From Polynucleobacter tropicus (GTDB lineage: Bacteria; Pseudomonadota; Gammaproteobacteria; Burkholderiales; Burkholderiaceae), in contig NZ_CP028942.1 of assembly GCF_013307225.1 (NCBI RefSeq), positions 124,001-188,000 on the forward strand: DNA of 64,000 bases, in the 5' to 3' direction. Numbering within the stretch: the first letter of the stretch is position 1; every line of letters begins with the position of its first letter. Made by a program: the position numbers and the translations under genes. Positions 50,727 through 59,324 of the stretch are shown one piece after another. The notes below the pieces were generated by a model. It was not told the DNA's origin and did no database searches. It saw only the letters and a program-made list of their open reading frames with translations.

Positions 50727-51772
50727 CAAACAATCTGCCCCAAATGAAATATTGGTAGATACAAAATTATCACAAGACCACCAATAATGATTCCAATCAA
50801 AATGATTAGCAAGGGCTCTAAGGTTTGTCCGAGATTATTTAGTTGCTTACTTAGTTGATCGCTCAGAGTATTGGCACGCTTACTAAGCATGTTTACTAGA
50901 AAGCCGCTCTCACTGGAAATATGCAGTAGTTGAAGAGTTTCAAAATCAAAGAATCGATTGTTGGGGTCTGCTTTTTGTAGCGCTTCCCCTAGCGGCCAGC
51001 CACGCGTAATGTGTTTGAATACCTCGGCGCTAAGATCATGACTAATCCAGTGGTTGGAGGAGTGGGCGGTAACTCGTAATGCATCTGGCAGGGGTAAGCC
51101 TGACTCTAATAGGTGGCCCAATGTACGACACCAGTATTGCAGGGCTGCAATCCGCAGAAGCTTTCCCAGTAAGGGAGTGCGAAATGCCCATTGATCACCT
51201 TTCTTTTGTAGATAAGTGTATTTATTCCAACTGAAGAAAAGTGTGATGACGCAAATGATTATGCAAATTCCCATTTCAATAAAATAATTTTGAATGGCGG
51301 CAGAAATCTGAATTAGTGCTTTAGTAGCCGCAGGTAGTTCTGCTTGAAAATTTTCAAAAACTTCTTTGAATACGGGAATCACCCACACCATCATCACAAT
51401 CAATAATAGGAAAGAGGTTCCTAAGGTGGCGATTGGATAGGTTAGTGCTTGTCTAACTTTCTGCTTAAGTTGAATTTGGGATTCCAATTGTTGATTGACG
51501 ATTTCAAGGGCTAGCTGCATATCGCCTGTACGCTCACTGACTCGAATGAGATTAATTAACTCTATAGAAAATAAAGCACCTTGGATGGCCAGGCTTTGAG
51601 AAAGACTATTGCCTTTTTTGAGTTGGCCCTGAATACCTTCAAGCCAGGGCTGCCAGTCTTTGGGCGCGCTAGACTGGATAAGCTGTACAGCATTGAGAAG
51701 GGGTAGCCCAGCCTTTAGAAGGGTTAATAATTGCTCTGAAAACGCCAATTGACATTGCGCACTCAATGCCAT
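50726..51772 (-). CDS. pilC: Type IV pilus/type II secretion inner-membrane platform protein (PilC/GspF)
   Basis: Inner-membrane platform protein, 348 residues, around 50 shorter than typical PilC, mostly at the N-terminus. Two related GspF halves are visible, the first with LLKAGLPLLNAVQLI and the second with LLESGLPLPDALRV, each followed by membrane helices; the last helix is IILIGIIIGGLVIILYLPIF. It overlaps pilB by ten bases. Confidence 0.92.
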   Translation of the reverse strand: MALSAQCQLAFSEQLLTLLKAGLPLLNAVQLIQSSAPKDWQPWLEGIQGQLKKGNSLSQSLAIQGALFSIELINLIRVSERTGDMQLALEIVNQQLESQIQLKQKVRQALTYPIATLGTSFLLLIVMMVWVIPVFKEVFENFQAELPAATKALIQISAAIQNYFIEMGICIIICVITLFFSWNKYTYLQKKGDQWAFRTPLLGKLLRIAALQYWCRTLGHLLESGLPLPDALRVTAHSSNHWISHDLSAEVFKHITRGWPLGEALQKADPNNRFFDFETLQLLHISSESGFLVNMLSKRANTLSDQLSKQLNNLGQTLEPLLIILIGIIIGGLVIILYLPIFHLGQIV

Positions 51773-52857
51773 GGGTTAATTTCTGCGCTCAAAGAGGCTT
51801 GGTCTATTAATCCCGCATGGATATGCTGTGCTCCAGCTTCGCTCATACTGATATATGCCAAAGCAGGATTCAAAACTTGTTTGACATTTAAAACCTCATG
51901 AACACCAAGGCGACCTAAGTAGCCAAGGCCATTACAAGCATTACAAAGCTCAATAGCTTGATTGGATTCTTTATTGACTTTTGATTGTCTGCAACAAGTG
52001 CAACAGGTTCTAACAAGGCGTTGTGAGCTGACGCATAGCAAGCAAGATGCGAGCAATTCTTTATCTACGCCTAGGCTTTGAAGCCGGGGTATGGCGCTTC
52101 TTGCATCACGTGTGTGAAGAGTGCTGAGAACAAGGTGTCCAGTTTGTGCCGCTTGGATGGCTAGGCTTGCGGTAGCGCCATCCCGGATCTCACCAATCAT
52201 GATGACATCAGGATCTTGGCGCAACAAGGCTTTGATGATGGTTGAAAACTCCAAGCCAGCTCGTGGATGGTAGGCCACTTGATTAACACCAGGCAAACGA
52301 ATCTCAATGGGATCTTCAATGCTGCATAGATTGCGGTGAGTTTGATTGAGTTTATTAAGACAGCTATATAGCGTGCGAGTTTTGCCACTGCCAGTTGGTC
52401 CTGTTACTAGGATTAGACCATTAGGCTGGGCAATTGCAGTCTGTAAGAGATCTAGTTGTTCAGGTAGCAAGCCGATTCTTTCAAGGTCAAGTTCCTCAAT
52501 TTGACTCTGCAGAATGCGAATAACTGCTTTCTCGCCATAAAGCGTAGGCAGCAAAGAAACGCGACAATCAATTTCAGGGTTTGAAAAATCTAAGCCAATA
52601 CATAGGCGTCCATCTTGTGGAATGCGTTTCTCGGCGATATCTAAACGCGCTAGTATTTTGATGCGAGTAATCAGTCGTTCATGAAATTCAATCGGATACT
52701 CATATTGCGTCTGCAACAATCCATCAACGCGAATACGTATAAGGCTACTTAAGGAGCGAGCCTCAATGTGAATATCACTCGCTCTAGCATAAAGTGCATT
52801 TTCTGCTATCTCTTGCCAAGTGCGAATAATCAGCGATTCATCATGAATGCCAATCAA
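51763..52857 (-). CDS. pilB: Type IV pilus/type II secretion assembly ATPase (PilB/GspE)
   Basis: Hexameric ATPase that drives pilin assembly, 364 residues. It lacks the N-terminal N1 (MshEN/GspE-N) domain of full PilB (about 570 residues) and starts at the N2 domain. Walker A is GPTGSGKT (153-160), the Asp box and Walker B lie in LLRQDPDVIMIGEIRD, and the C-terminal zinc region is unusually Cys-rich (TCCTCCRQ, then CNACNGLGY). The only start in frame is TTG at 52857, overlapping the upstream gene's stop. Confidence 0.92.
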   Translation of the reverse strand: MIGIHDESLIIRTWQEIAENALYARASDIHIEARSLSSLIRIRVDGLLQTQYEYPIEFHERLITRIKILARLDIAEKRIPQDGRLCIGLDFSNPEIDCRVSLLPTLYGEKAVIRILQSQIEELDLERIGLLPEQLDLLQTAIAQPNGLILVTGPTGSGKTRTLYSCLNKLNQTHRNLCSIEDPIEIRLPGVNQVAYHPRAGLEFSTIIKALLRQDPDVIMIGEIRDGATASLAIQAAQTGHLVLSTLHTRDARSAIPRLQSLGVDKELLASCLLCVSSQRLVRTCCTCCRQSKVNKESNQAIELCNACNGLGYLGRLGVHEVLNVKQVLNPALAYISMSEAGAQHIHAGLIDQASLSAEINPWH

Positions 52858-54143
52858 GCTAATTCTTGATCAATCTTAGGGCGGTAAAGTTTGACTGTTT
52901 TTACACCTTGATCGTCAAACTGAACAATTTCCATCACGATCCCGCCAATTTTGATGCTGACATCATGATCCGGAATGGCTTCTAGATTTTCGAGGATGAG
53001 ACCATTCAAGGTGCGTGGACCCTCTAGCGGGAGATCTAAATTCAATAAGCGATTGAGATCTCGTAATGAAGCGCCGCCACTGGCAAGATAGGTTCCATCT
53101 GCTAGCCAGCGTGGATCGGTAGAGAGATCTGAAAAAGAGGTTGTGAATTCCCCAATTAACTCTTCAACTATATCTTCGAATGTCACTAAGCCTAAAACTT
53201 CGCCATATTCATTGACTACCAAACTTAAGCGTTGTTGGTTGTCTTGAAAAAATTGCATCTGCTGCAATACTGGTGTGCCAGTGGGGATGAAGTAGGGCTC
53301 ATTTAGCAAGACACGAAAATCTTCATGCTTTAAATCAGAGTCGCCTAATAGTGACAGAGCCTTTTTGACTGACAGAATTCCGACAATGCGCTCTGAATCG
53401 CCATCGCACACCGGCAATTTATTGTGATAGCAAGTCTCTAATTGCTGAACCACCTCGTCAATAGGTCTAGAAAGGTCTAGAACTTCTATTTTTGACCTAG
53501 GCGTCATGACATCATCAACAGTAATGTTCTCTAAATTAAATAAATTGAGCAATATATTGCGATGATGGTTTGATACAAATCGGTTGGATTCTAGAACAAG
53601 GCTACGCAGTTCCTCTTTGCTCATCGTTCTGCTGTCTGAGGACGATTGAAGACCCGAAACTTTCATTAATCCAGACACAAAGTTATTAATTAACCAAAGT
53701 AGTGGGGCAAAAAGAATTGTCAGCGGCAGTATTAACCAACCTACATTGGATGCGATCTTTTCCGGGAAGGCTGCGCCAATGACTTTTGGCGTGATTTCGC
53801 TGAACACAATAATCAGTAAAGCAACTACAAGGGTAGCAATAGATAGAACAAGCCCGCTCTCGCCAAATAAATGTAAAGCGATTCCGGTAACGAGAATCGG
53901 AAGAATAGTGTTGATCAAATTATTGGAGATCAGCAATACCGACAGTAAAGAGTCAATACGCTTAAGTAACTTTTCAGCTAATGCGGCCCCGGTGTTTCCG
54001 CTATTGGCCATCGCGCGCAGGCGATGACGATTAGAAGAGATCATGCTGGTTTCGGCCATGGAAAAGAAGCCAGAAAGCGCAAGTAAAAATAGGACTAAGG
54101 CTGCCTGACTATAGAGGGGCCAATCGTCAAAAAAGTTATCCAT
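52854..54143 (-). CDS. HlyC/CorC (CNNM) family transporter
   Basis: Membrane protein of the CorC/CNNM group, thought to act in magnesium or cobalt efflux, 429 residues. The N-terminal DUF21 part has three to four membrane helices (about residues 8-150), followed by two CBS domains (from DVMTPRSKIEVLD on) and a C-terminal CorC/HlyC domain ending near VKTVKLYRPK. It is the first gene of the leftward group with pilB, pilC and pilD. Confidence 0.92.
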   Translation of the reverse strand: MDNFFDDWPLYSQAALVLFLLALSGFFSMAETSMISSNRHRLRAMANSGNTGAALAEKLLKRIDSLLSVLLISNNLINTILPILVTGIALHLFGESGLVLSIATLVVALLIIVFSEITPKVIGAAFPEKIASNVGWLILPLTILFAPLLWLINNFVSGLMKVSGLQSSSDSRTMSKEELRSLVLESNRFVSNHHRNILLNLFNLENITVDDVMTPRSKIEVLDLSRPIDEVVQQLETCYHNKLPVCDGDSERIVGILSVKKALSLLGDSDLKHEDFRVLLNEPYFIPTGTPVLQQMQFFQDNQQRLSLVVNEYGEVLGLVTFEDIVEELIGEFTTSFSDLSTDPRWLADGTYLASGGASLRDLNRLLNLDLPLEGPRTLNGLILENLEAIPDHDVSIKIGGIVMEIVQFDDQGVKTVKLYRPKIDQELA

Positions 54144-54259
54144 CTGTTTGCCTATGTAAATACAGGATGATTCAATATAGCAAAGTGGAGTTACACAAGC
54201 TATAGATCAAATTCGGTAACCACCATCCTTTTTGCTGAAATTGTGTGAGAATCTTTCTT

Positions 54260-54772
54260 ATGCCACGGACAAAAGACTCTGCAAACATCAAAAGTGCAAG
54301 TTATTGCGTGATTGAAGCCCCGTTTGGTCGATTGGGTATCGCTACTGAATTAGTTGATGGCAGTCTGATGTTGTCAAAAATTGACTATCTGCCTGCGACC
54401 AAGGCTTTGTCATCTCCACAAAATGCATTAGCCAAAGAAGTGGCCAGGCAATGTAAGGCGTATTTTAAGGATCCGAGCTATCAATTCGATCTCCCTATGA
54501 AGCCATCAGGAACCGTTCATCAACAAAAGGTATGGCAAAGTATTCGGAAGATTCCACTGGGTGAGGCAAAAACCTATGGTGAGATTGCGGGTGCAATTAA
54601 GAGTGGGCCGCGCGCAGTTGGAACTGCCTGCGGCGCAAACCCTTTTCCATTAATTACTCCGTGCCATCGGGTAGTTTCTGCCCAAGGTATTGGCGGTTTC
54701 ATGAAAGAAAACTCACCAGGTCTTTATCGTCAAATCAAAACTTGGTTACTTAAGCACGAGGGCGTGCTCTAA
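54260..54772 (+). CDS. ogt: Methylated-DNA-[protein]-cysteine S-methyltransferase
   Basis: Suicide repair protein that takes alkyl groups from O6-alkylguanine, 170 residues. The acceptor Cys135 is in PCHRVV, and the helix-turn-helix with Arg finger is in KTYGEIAGAIKSGPRAVGTACGANP. A GTG at 54245 could start it five codons earlier. No Ada-type regulatory domain is present. Its stop codon interlocks with that of the convergent synthase gene. Confidence 0.93.
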   Translation: MPRTKDSANIKSASYCVIEAPFGRLGIATELVDGSLMLSKIDYLPATKALSSPQNALAKEVARQCKAYFKDPSYQFDLPMKPSGTVHQQKVWQSIRKIPLGEAKTYGEIAGAIKSGPRAVGTACGANPFPLITPCHRVVSAQGIGGFMKENSPGLYRQIKTWLLKHEGVL

Positions 54773-55767
54773 GTCTTGGCAAATTTTCTAAGTGCTTTGG
54801 ATGAGTGGTGAAAAAAGATTTTCATCAAAAGATCGCTATGAATGGCAACGCTGGTAAAGGTGTAGAAAGCCATCACAGTTCTTCTAGATAACTTTATTTC
54901 ATTCTTATTATTAAATTCAGTGCGCTGAGCAATTTTGCTAAGCGTCATAACAGCTAAACCAAAAGCCAGAAAGCAGAAACGTCGTATTCCGCTATCTTGT
55001 TTTGGAACTAGTAGAATGTATTGCAAAGAGTCTTGTAGCTTTTCATAGGCGATCTGCAGAAGATCCGCTTGACTCATATTGGCAGGCTTCCAGGAAACCC
55101 CACGCGCTTTGTCTTCGGGAGAGTCTTTCAGAATATTGGTCATTTGTAGCGCTTGACCAAAAGCGATTGCTAGACTCTCTTTACCCAGAAAGCTTTTGGA
55201 TAATGTAGGTGAGTGATTGCTAAATACTGTTGTTAAGAGCTCTCCAACAACGCCGGCAACAACATAGCAATATTTTTCAAATTCCTTTAGATCTTGAAGT
55301 CCAGCTTGGGTTTGTTTGTCATGAAAATAAGACATACCATCTGACATGATGGAGACGCATCTGCTTACTGCAGCTTGGTCTTTTTTGGAGCAGGTATGCA
55401 AAATTCTTAAGACCGTTGGCGTATGGGAAATAAGGTCTAGTTCATCAAGATTTCCATAATCCCGCAGTGCTAAGAGGCAGGGATTTACAAAATCCTGTGC
55501 TGGCAACCGCTCTAATACGCAATCTAGAAACAATTTAGATAGTTCTTGTTTCGTACTTACGCTCAGACTGGCGGCGTCCTCAATGGTATCGATGATGCGA
55601 CAAAGCAAATAGGTATTGCCTACGACTTTTTCAATTGCGGGTGGCAGCAGGGGGATGGTTAGCGCAAAGGTTCTGGATACCGACCGCAAAATGGTCTTTT
55701 GGTAAGCCAAATCCTGAGCTTGGCTATCGGTAAAGCTTGCGTTGAGGCTTGATGTAGGCTGTTGCAC
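54769..55767 (-). CDS. Squalene/phytoene synthase family protein
   Basis: Head-to-head prenyl synthase fold, 332 residues. Both metal-binding Asp motifs are intact: DTIED at 60-64 and DSPED at 215-219. The segments SRTFALTIPLLP, YCYVVAGVVGELL and QALQMTNILKD resemble squalene synthases more than phytoene synthases. A hydrophobic C-terminal stretch may bind membrane. No carotenoid, squalene-hopene cyclase or hpn gene is near, so the product cannot be told from context. Confidence 0.85.
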   Translation of the reverse strand: MQQPTSSLNASFTDSQAQDLAYQKTILRSVSRTFALTIPLLPPAIEKVVGNTYLLCRIIDTIEDAASLSVSTKQELSKLFLDCVLERLPAQDFVNPCLLALRDYGNLDELDLISHTPTVLRILHTCSKKDQAAVSRCVSIMSDGMSYFHDKQTQAGLQDLKEFEKYCYVVAGVVGELLTTVFSNHSPTLSKSFLGKESLAIAFGQALQMTNILKDSPEDKARGVSWKPANMSQADLLQIAYEKLQDSLQYILLVPKQDSGIRRFCFLAFGLAVMTLSKIAQRTEFNNKNEIKLSRRTVMAFYTFTSVAIHSDLLMKIFFHHSSKALRKFAKT

Positions 55768-55850
55768 CTGTCCATTATGTCAGACGCAGTGGTTGGTGAG
55801 CAGCAGGAAATCGCACCTTCTTTTCCTTAGTGACAAAAGTGACATAGCCA

Positions 55851-55880
55851 TATAATTTCATCAAATTCTTTTAGGGGAAA
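55851..55880 (+). promoter_or_regulatory. -10 box and ribosome site for the symporter gene
   Basis: A perfect TATAAT at 55851-55856 is followed by AGGGGAAA at 55873-55880 and the GTG start at 55887. The -35 is poor (TTAGTG, 18 bases upstream). Confidence 0.45.
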
Positions 55881-55886
55881 TCTGGC

Positions 55887-57302
55887 GTGCTGATTTGGTT
55901 CGTCATCATTTACTGGGTGGTATCAGTCGGCATTGGCTTGTGGGCTGCTCTACGCGTTAAAAATACTGCCGACTTTGCTGCGGCAGGGCATAGCCTCCCC
56001 ATGCCAATTGTTACGGCTACCGTTTTCGCTACCTGGTTTGGCTCCGAAACGGTTTTAGGAATACCAGCCACCTTTTTAAAAGAGGGTTTGGGCGGGGTGG
56101 TCTCCGATCCTTTCGGTTCTTCTTTGTGCTTAATTCTGGTTGGCCTCTTTTTTGCTCGTCATCTGTACAACAGGCGAATGTTGACGATTGGTGATTTCTT
56201 CAGAGAAAAATATGGCCGTACCGTTGAGGTTTTGGTAACGCTTTGTATTGTCGTTTCGTATTTGGGTTGGGTTGCCGCTCAGATTAAGGCGCTTGGTTTG
56301 GTCTTTAGTGTTGTATCTGAAGGCAGTATTTCTCAAACGGGTGGCATGATGATTGGCGCCGCTAGCGTTTTAATCTATACCTTGTTCGGTGGCATGTGGT
56401 CCGTGGCGATTACTGACTTTATTCAGATGATCATCATTGTGATTGGCATGCTGTATATCGGTGGTGAGATGACGGCTCAAACCGGTGGCATCAGCGTGGT
56501 GATTGAGCATGCCGCAGCGGCTGGGCAATTTAGCAATTTTTGGCCAGATATGAACTTAGCATCGATCTTAGGGTTTATTGCTGCGCTTTGTACCATGATG
56601 TTGGGTTCTATTCCTCAGCAGGATGTATTCCAGCGAATTACTTCAAGTAAGAACGTCAATATTGCAGTGAATGCAGCAATATTGGGCGGCGTACTCTATT
56701 TCATTTTCGCGTTTGTACCAATGTACTTGGCATATTCAGCAACCTTGATTAGTCCGGATTTAGTGAAGCAGTATTTAACTACTGACCCTCAAATGATTTT
56801 GCCTAAGCTGATTTTGAATCACGTTCCATTGATTGCGCAGGTAATGTTTTTTGGCGCTTTACTCTCGGCAATTAAAAGTTGCGCCAGTGCAACCCTTTTA
56901 GCTCCGTCAGTTACTTTTGCTGAAAATATTGTTCGAGGTTTTTTTAAGCATTTGTCTGATCATGCATTACTAAAAATTATGCGCATCACGGTCTTGTGCT
57001 TTGCCGTAGTAGTGACCTTCTTTGCGGTGAACTCAGAGCTTTCTATTTTTAAGATGGTAGAAAGTGCTTATAAGGTGACCTTGGTTGCCGCATTTGTCCC
57101 GCTCGCATTTGGGGTTTATTGGTCCAAGGCAAATTCTTTGGGTGGATTGCTGGCGGTAGTCGGCGGATTAACCATTTGGATTAGCTGCGAAATCTTGGCT
57201 CCCAACGCCATCATGCCGCCCCAGTTGGCTGGCCTGCTGGCTAGTATTGCTGGAATGATTTTGGGTAGCCTAGTCCCAAAAGATGAGCTCAAAGCGGTTT
57301 AA
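55887..57302 (+). CDS. Sodium:solute symporter family protein
   Basis: SSS-family transporter (LeuT fold), 471 residues with about thirteen membrane helices, taking up a solute with Na+. Family features are ATWFGSETVLGIPATF, FFREKYGRTVE, FGGMWSVAITDFIQM and PQQDVFQRITSS. It starts with GTG. The solute is unknown; the genes downstream (reductase, FAH, GrdB-like) do not identify it. A small stem-loop TGCCTA/TAGGCA (57312-57328) follows. Confidence 0.9.
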   Translation: MLIWFVIIYWVVSVGIGLWAALRVKNTADFAAAGHSLPMPIVTATVFATWFGSETVLGIPATFLKEGLGGVVSDPFGSSLCLILVGLFFARHLYNRRMLTIGDFFREKYGRTVEVLVTLCIVVSYLGWVAAQIKALGLVFSVVSEGSISQTGGMMIGAASVLIYTLFGGMWSVAITDFIQMIIIVIGMLYIGGEMTAQTGGISVVIEHAAAAGQFSNFWPDMNLASILGFIAALCTMMLGSIPQQDVFQRITSSKNVNIAVNAAILGGVLYFIFAFVPMYLAYSATLISPDLVKQYLTTDPQMILPKLILNHVPLIAQVMFFGALLSAIKSCASATLLAPSVTFAENIVRGFFKHLSDHALLKIMRITVLCFAVVVTFFAVNSELSIFKMVESAYKVTLVAAFVPLAFGVYWSKANSLGGLLAVVGGLTIWISCEILAPNAIMPPQLAGLLASIAGMILGSLVPKDELKAV

Positions 57303-57311
57303 AGCAATATA

Positions 57312-57328
57312 TGCCTAAAAAATAGGCA
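57312..57328 (+). other. Small stem-loop after the symporter gene
   Basis: TGCCTA-AAAAA-TAGGCA, a six-base perfect stem. No T tract follows, so its role as terminator is doubtful. Confidence 0.3.
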
Positions 57329-57338
57329 ATAAAATTTG

Positions 57339-57366
57339 TTGCACTGCAAAACATCCACATTAAAAT
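57339..57366 (+). promoter_or_regulatory. Promoter candidate for the ketopantoate reductase-like gene
   Basis: TTGCAC (57339-57344) and TAAAAT (57361-57366) with 16 bases between. Moderate match. Confidence 0.35.
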
Positions 57367-57403
57367 AGACCTAATTCAAAATTTTTATTCTTGTGGGGTT
57401 CCT

Positions 57404-58423
57404 ATGAAAATTTGTGTGATCGGTGGGGGTGGCGCCATTGGCGGCTACCTAGCTGTCATGTTGGCCCGAGCGGGCAACGATGTCACAGTAGTTGCGCGTG
57501 GCGCTACTCTTGCGGCAATCAAAGAGCGCGGTTTGGCGTTGATTATGGATGATCAACCTGAGCCTTTAGTTGCTCAAGTGAAAGCTGTAGAAAAAATTCG
57601 TGATGCAGAAACTCCAGATGTCGTAATTTTGGCGGTGAAGGCCCACCAAGTTGAGCCAATCATTGATGACTTGGCAGCCATCATGGGACCAGAAACCATT
57701 TTGATTCCAATGCAAAACGGAATTCCTTGGTGGTATTTCCAGAAGCTAGGTGGCGAGTATCAAGATCATTCTGTTGAGACTGTGGATGCTGGCGGCCTTG
57801 CTAAGAAAGCAATTAATCCAAATAACATCATTGGTTGCGTTGTTTATCCAGCTACCTTTACTCAAGCTCCTGGCGTGATTCGTCACGTTGAAGGTAATCG
57901 CTTCCCATTGGGCGAGTTGGATGGCAAGACAACCGAGCGCATCCAAAAAATGTCAGAGATGATGAGCGCCGCAGGCTTTAAATCTCCTATTCTGGATGAC
58001 ATTCGCTCTGAGATTTGGTTAAAGCTCTGGGGGAATATGACTTTTAATCCAATCAGCTCGCTGACACATGGAACGCTTGAAGGTATCTGCCAATATCCGC
58101 TGACTAAAGAGTTGGCGCGCAGCATGATGGCTGAAGCGCAAACTATCGCTGAAAAATTAGGGGTTACTTTCCGCGTGGATATCGAGCGCCGCATCGCTGG
58201 TGCGGAGAAAGTTGGCAAACATAAAACTTCAATGTTGCAAGATTTAGAGGCTGGTCGTAGCTTGGAGATCGATGCACTCTTAGGATCTGTAATTGAGTTA
58301 GGTCGTATTACCCAGACTCCAACTCCTTGCCTTAATACAGTCTTTGCTTTAACCAAATACTTAGATGAAAACGTACAGGCTTCTAAAGGAAGTTTGGCTC
58401 TGCCTTCAGTATCTGGTTACTAA
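57404..58423 (+). CDS. Ketopantoate reductase family protein (PanE/ApbA)
   Basis: NADPH-dependent 2-dehydropantoate 2-reductase family member, 339 residues. The dinucleotide loop is GGGGAIGGYLAVMLARAG at the N-terminus; KAHQ near residue 85 holds a conserved Lys, NGIPWW follows, and KLWGNMTFNPIS lies in the C-terminal domain. Many genomes have several paralogues, so it may reduce another 2-oxo acid instead of ketopantoate. GGGG precedes the ATG. A bidirectional terminator follows. Confidence 0.88.
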   Translation: MKICVIGGGGAIGGYLAVMLARAGNDVTVVARGATLAAIKERGLALIMDDQPEPLVAQVKAVEKIRDAETPDVVILAVKAHQVEPIIDDLAAIMGPETILIPMQNGIPWWYFQKLGGEYQDHSVETVDAGGLAKKAINPNNIIGCVVYPATFTQAPGVIRHVEGNRFPLGELDGKTTERIQKMSEMMSAAGFKSPILDDIRSEIWLKLWGNMTFNPISSLTHGTLEGICQYPLTKELARSMMAEAQTIAEKLGVTFRVDIERRIAGAEKVGKHKTSMLQDLEAGRSLEIDALLGSVIELGRITQTPTPCLNTVFALTKYLDENVQASKGSLALPSVSGY

Positions 58424-58448
58424 AAGTAATTTCTTTGAGTGGTAAAAC

Positions 58449-58482
58449 AAAAGCCCTTGCTGTTTAGCAAGGGCTTTTGTTT
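58449..58482. terminator. Bidirectional terminator between convergent genes
   Basis: Thirteen-base perfect stem AAAAGCCCTTGCT/AGCAAGGGCTTTT (58449-58461 with 58466-58478), four-base loop, T-rich end on both strands. It serves the genes ending at 58423 and 58503. Confidence 0.92.
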
Positions 58483-58502
58483 TCTAGTTTCTAGATAAGC
58501 GC

Positions 58503-59270
58503 TTATTCGAAACGATTATCCAGTCTGCCAACACCGTCGATGATGATGCTGACGTTGCTGCCAGGCTTCATGGATCCGACGCCTACCGAAGTCCCGCAAG
58601 CAATGATGTCGCCAGCCTCAAGAGGAACATCTTGTGAAATAAGACTTACCAATTTAGCGGGTGGGAAAATCATGTCCGCAACCGGATAGTTTTGACGTTC
58701 TTGATCGTTCAAAATGGTTTTGATGGTGAGCTTACTTGGATCCACATCGGTAGTGATGTAAGGGCCAAATACGCCAAATGTATTAAAGCTCTTGGAGCGC
58801 GTCCACTGAGCATAGCCAGGATCGCGATTCAAAATTTCGATTGCAGTTACATCGTTAATGCAGGTGTAACCAAAAATGGCTTTTGCTGCTTCGGATTCAT
58901 TTGCTTCATGAATACGTTTACCAATCACAATTCCTAATTCGCCCTCATAGACTACTTTCCCTGAGTAAGACTTCGGTGTGCGAATGACTTGATTTGCTGC
59001 CAAGAATGAATTATTGCCCTTTAAGAAATACAGTGGCTCAGCAGGAACCGCATGCTCTAGTTTGGTAACTAGCGCATGAAAGTTATCGACCATTGCAACC
59101 ATTTTGGAAGGAGTGCAAGGAATATCAATGGTGACGTCAGTTAATTTGAGTGTTTCGCCAGTAGCTTGTGGATTGTTAAATAGATCTCCGGAGTAGACGG
59201 CAATTTGGTCGCCCTGAACTTGTCCTAATCCACTTTTGCCTTGATGCTGAAATCTGAGCCATTGAGCCAT
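58503..59270 (-). CDS. Fumarylacetoacetate hydrolase (FAH) family protein
   Basis: Member of the FAH family, 255 residues, which includes hydrolases and decarboxylases of 2-oxo acids and dienoates. The metal-binding acidic residues are in VVYEGELGIVIGK and the later YTCINDVTA region. The end SIIIDGVGRLDNRFE is typical. It is divergent from the GrdB-like gene, about 54 bases away. The substrate is not evident. Confidence 0.9.
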   Translation of the reverse strand: MAQWLRFQHQGKSGLGQVQGDQIAVYSGDLFNNPQATGETLKLTDVTIDIPCTPSKMVAMVDNFHALVTKLEHAVPAEPLYFLKGNNSFLAANQVIRTPKSYSGKVVYEGELGIVIGKRIHEANESEAAKAIFGYTCINDVTAIEILNRDPGYAQWTRSKSFNTFGVFGPYITTDVDPSKLTIKTILNDQERQNYPVADMIFPPAKLVSLISQDVPLEAGDIIACGTSVGVGSMKPGSNVSIIIDGVGRLDNRFE

Positions 59271-59324
59271 AATGAGTTCCTAAGAGTTAAATATTAATTA
59301 GGCGATATCTTACAGGGCGAGTAC

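Noticed and set aside
57883..58356. Open minus-strand frame (157 codons) within the ketopantoate reductase-like gene
   Set aside because: Antisense to a clear gene, no family features and no ribosome site.
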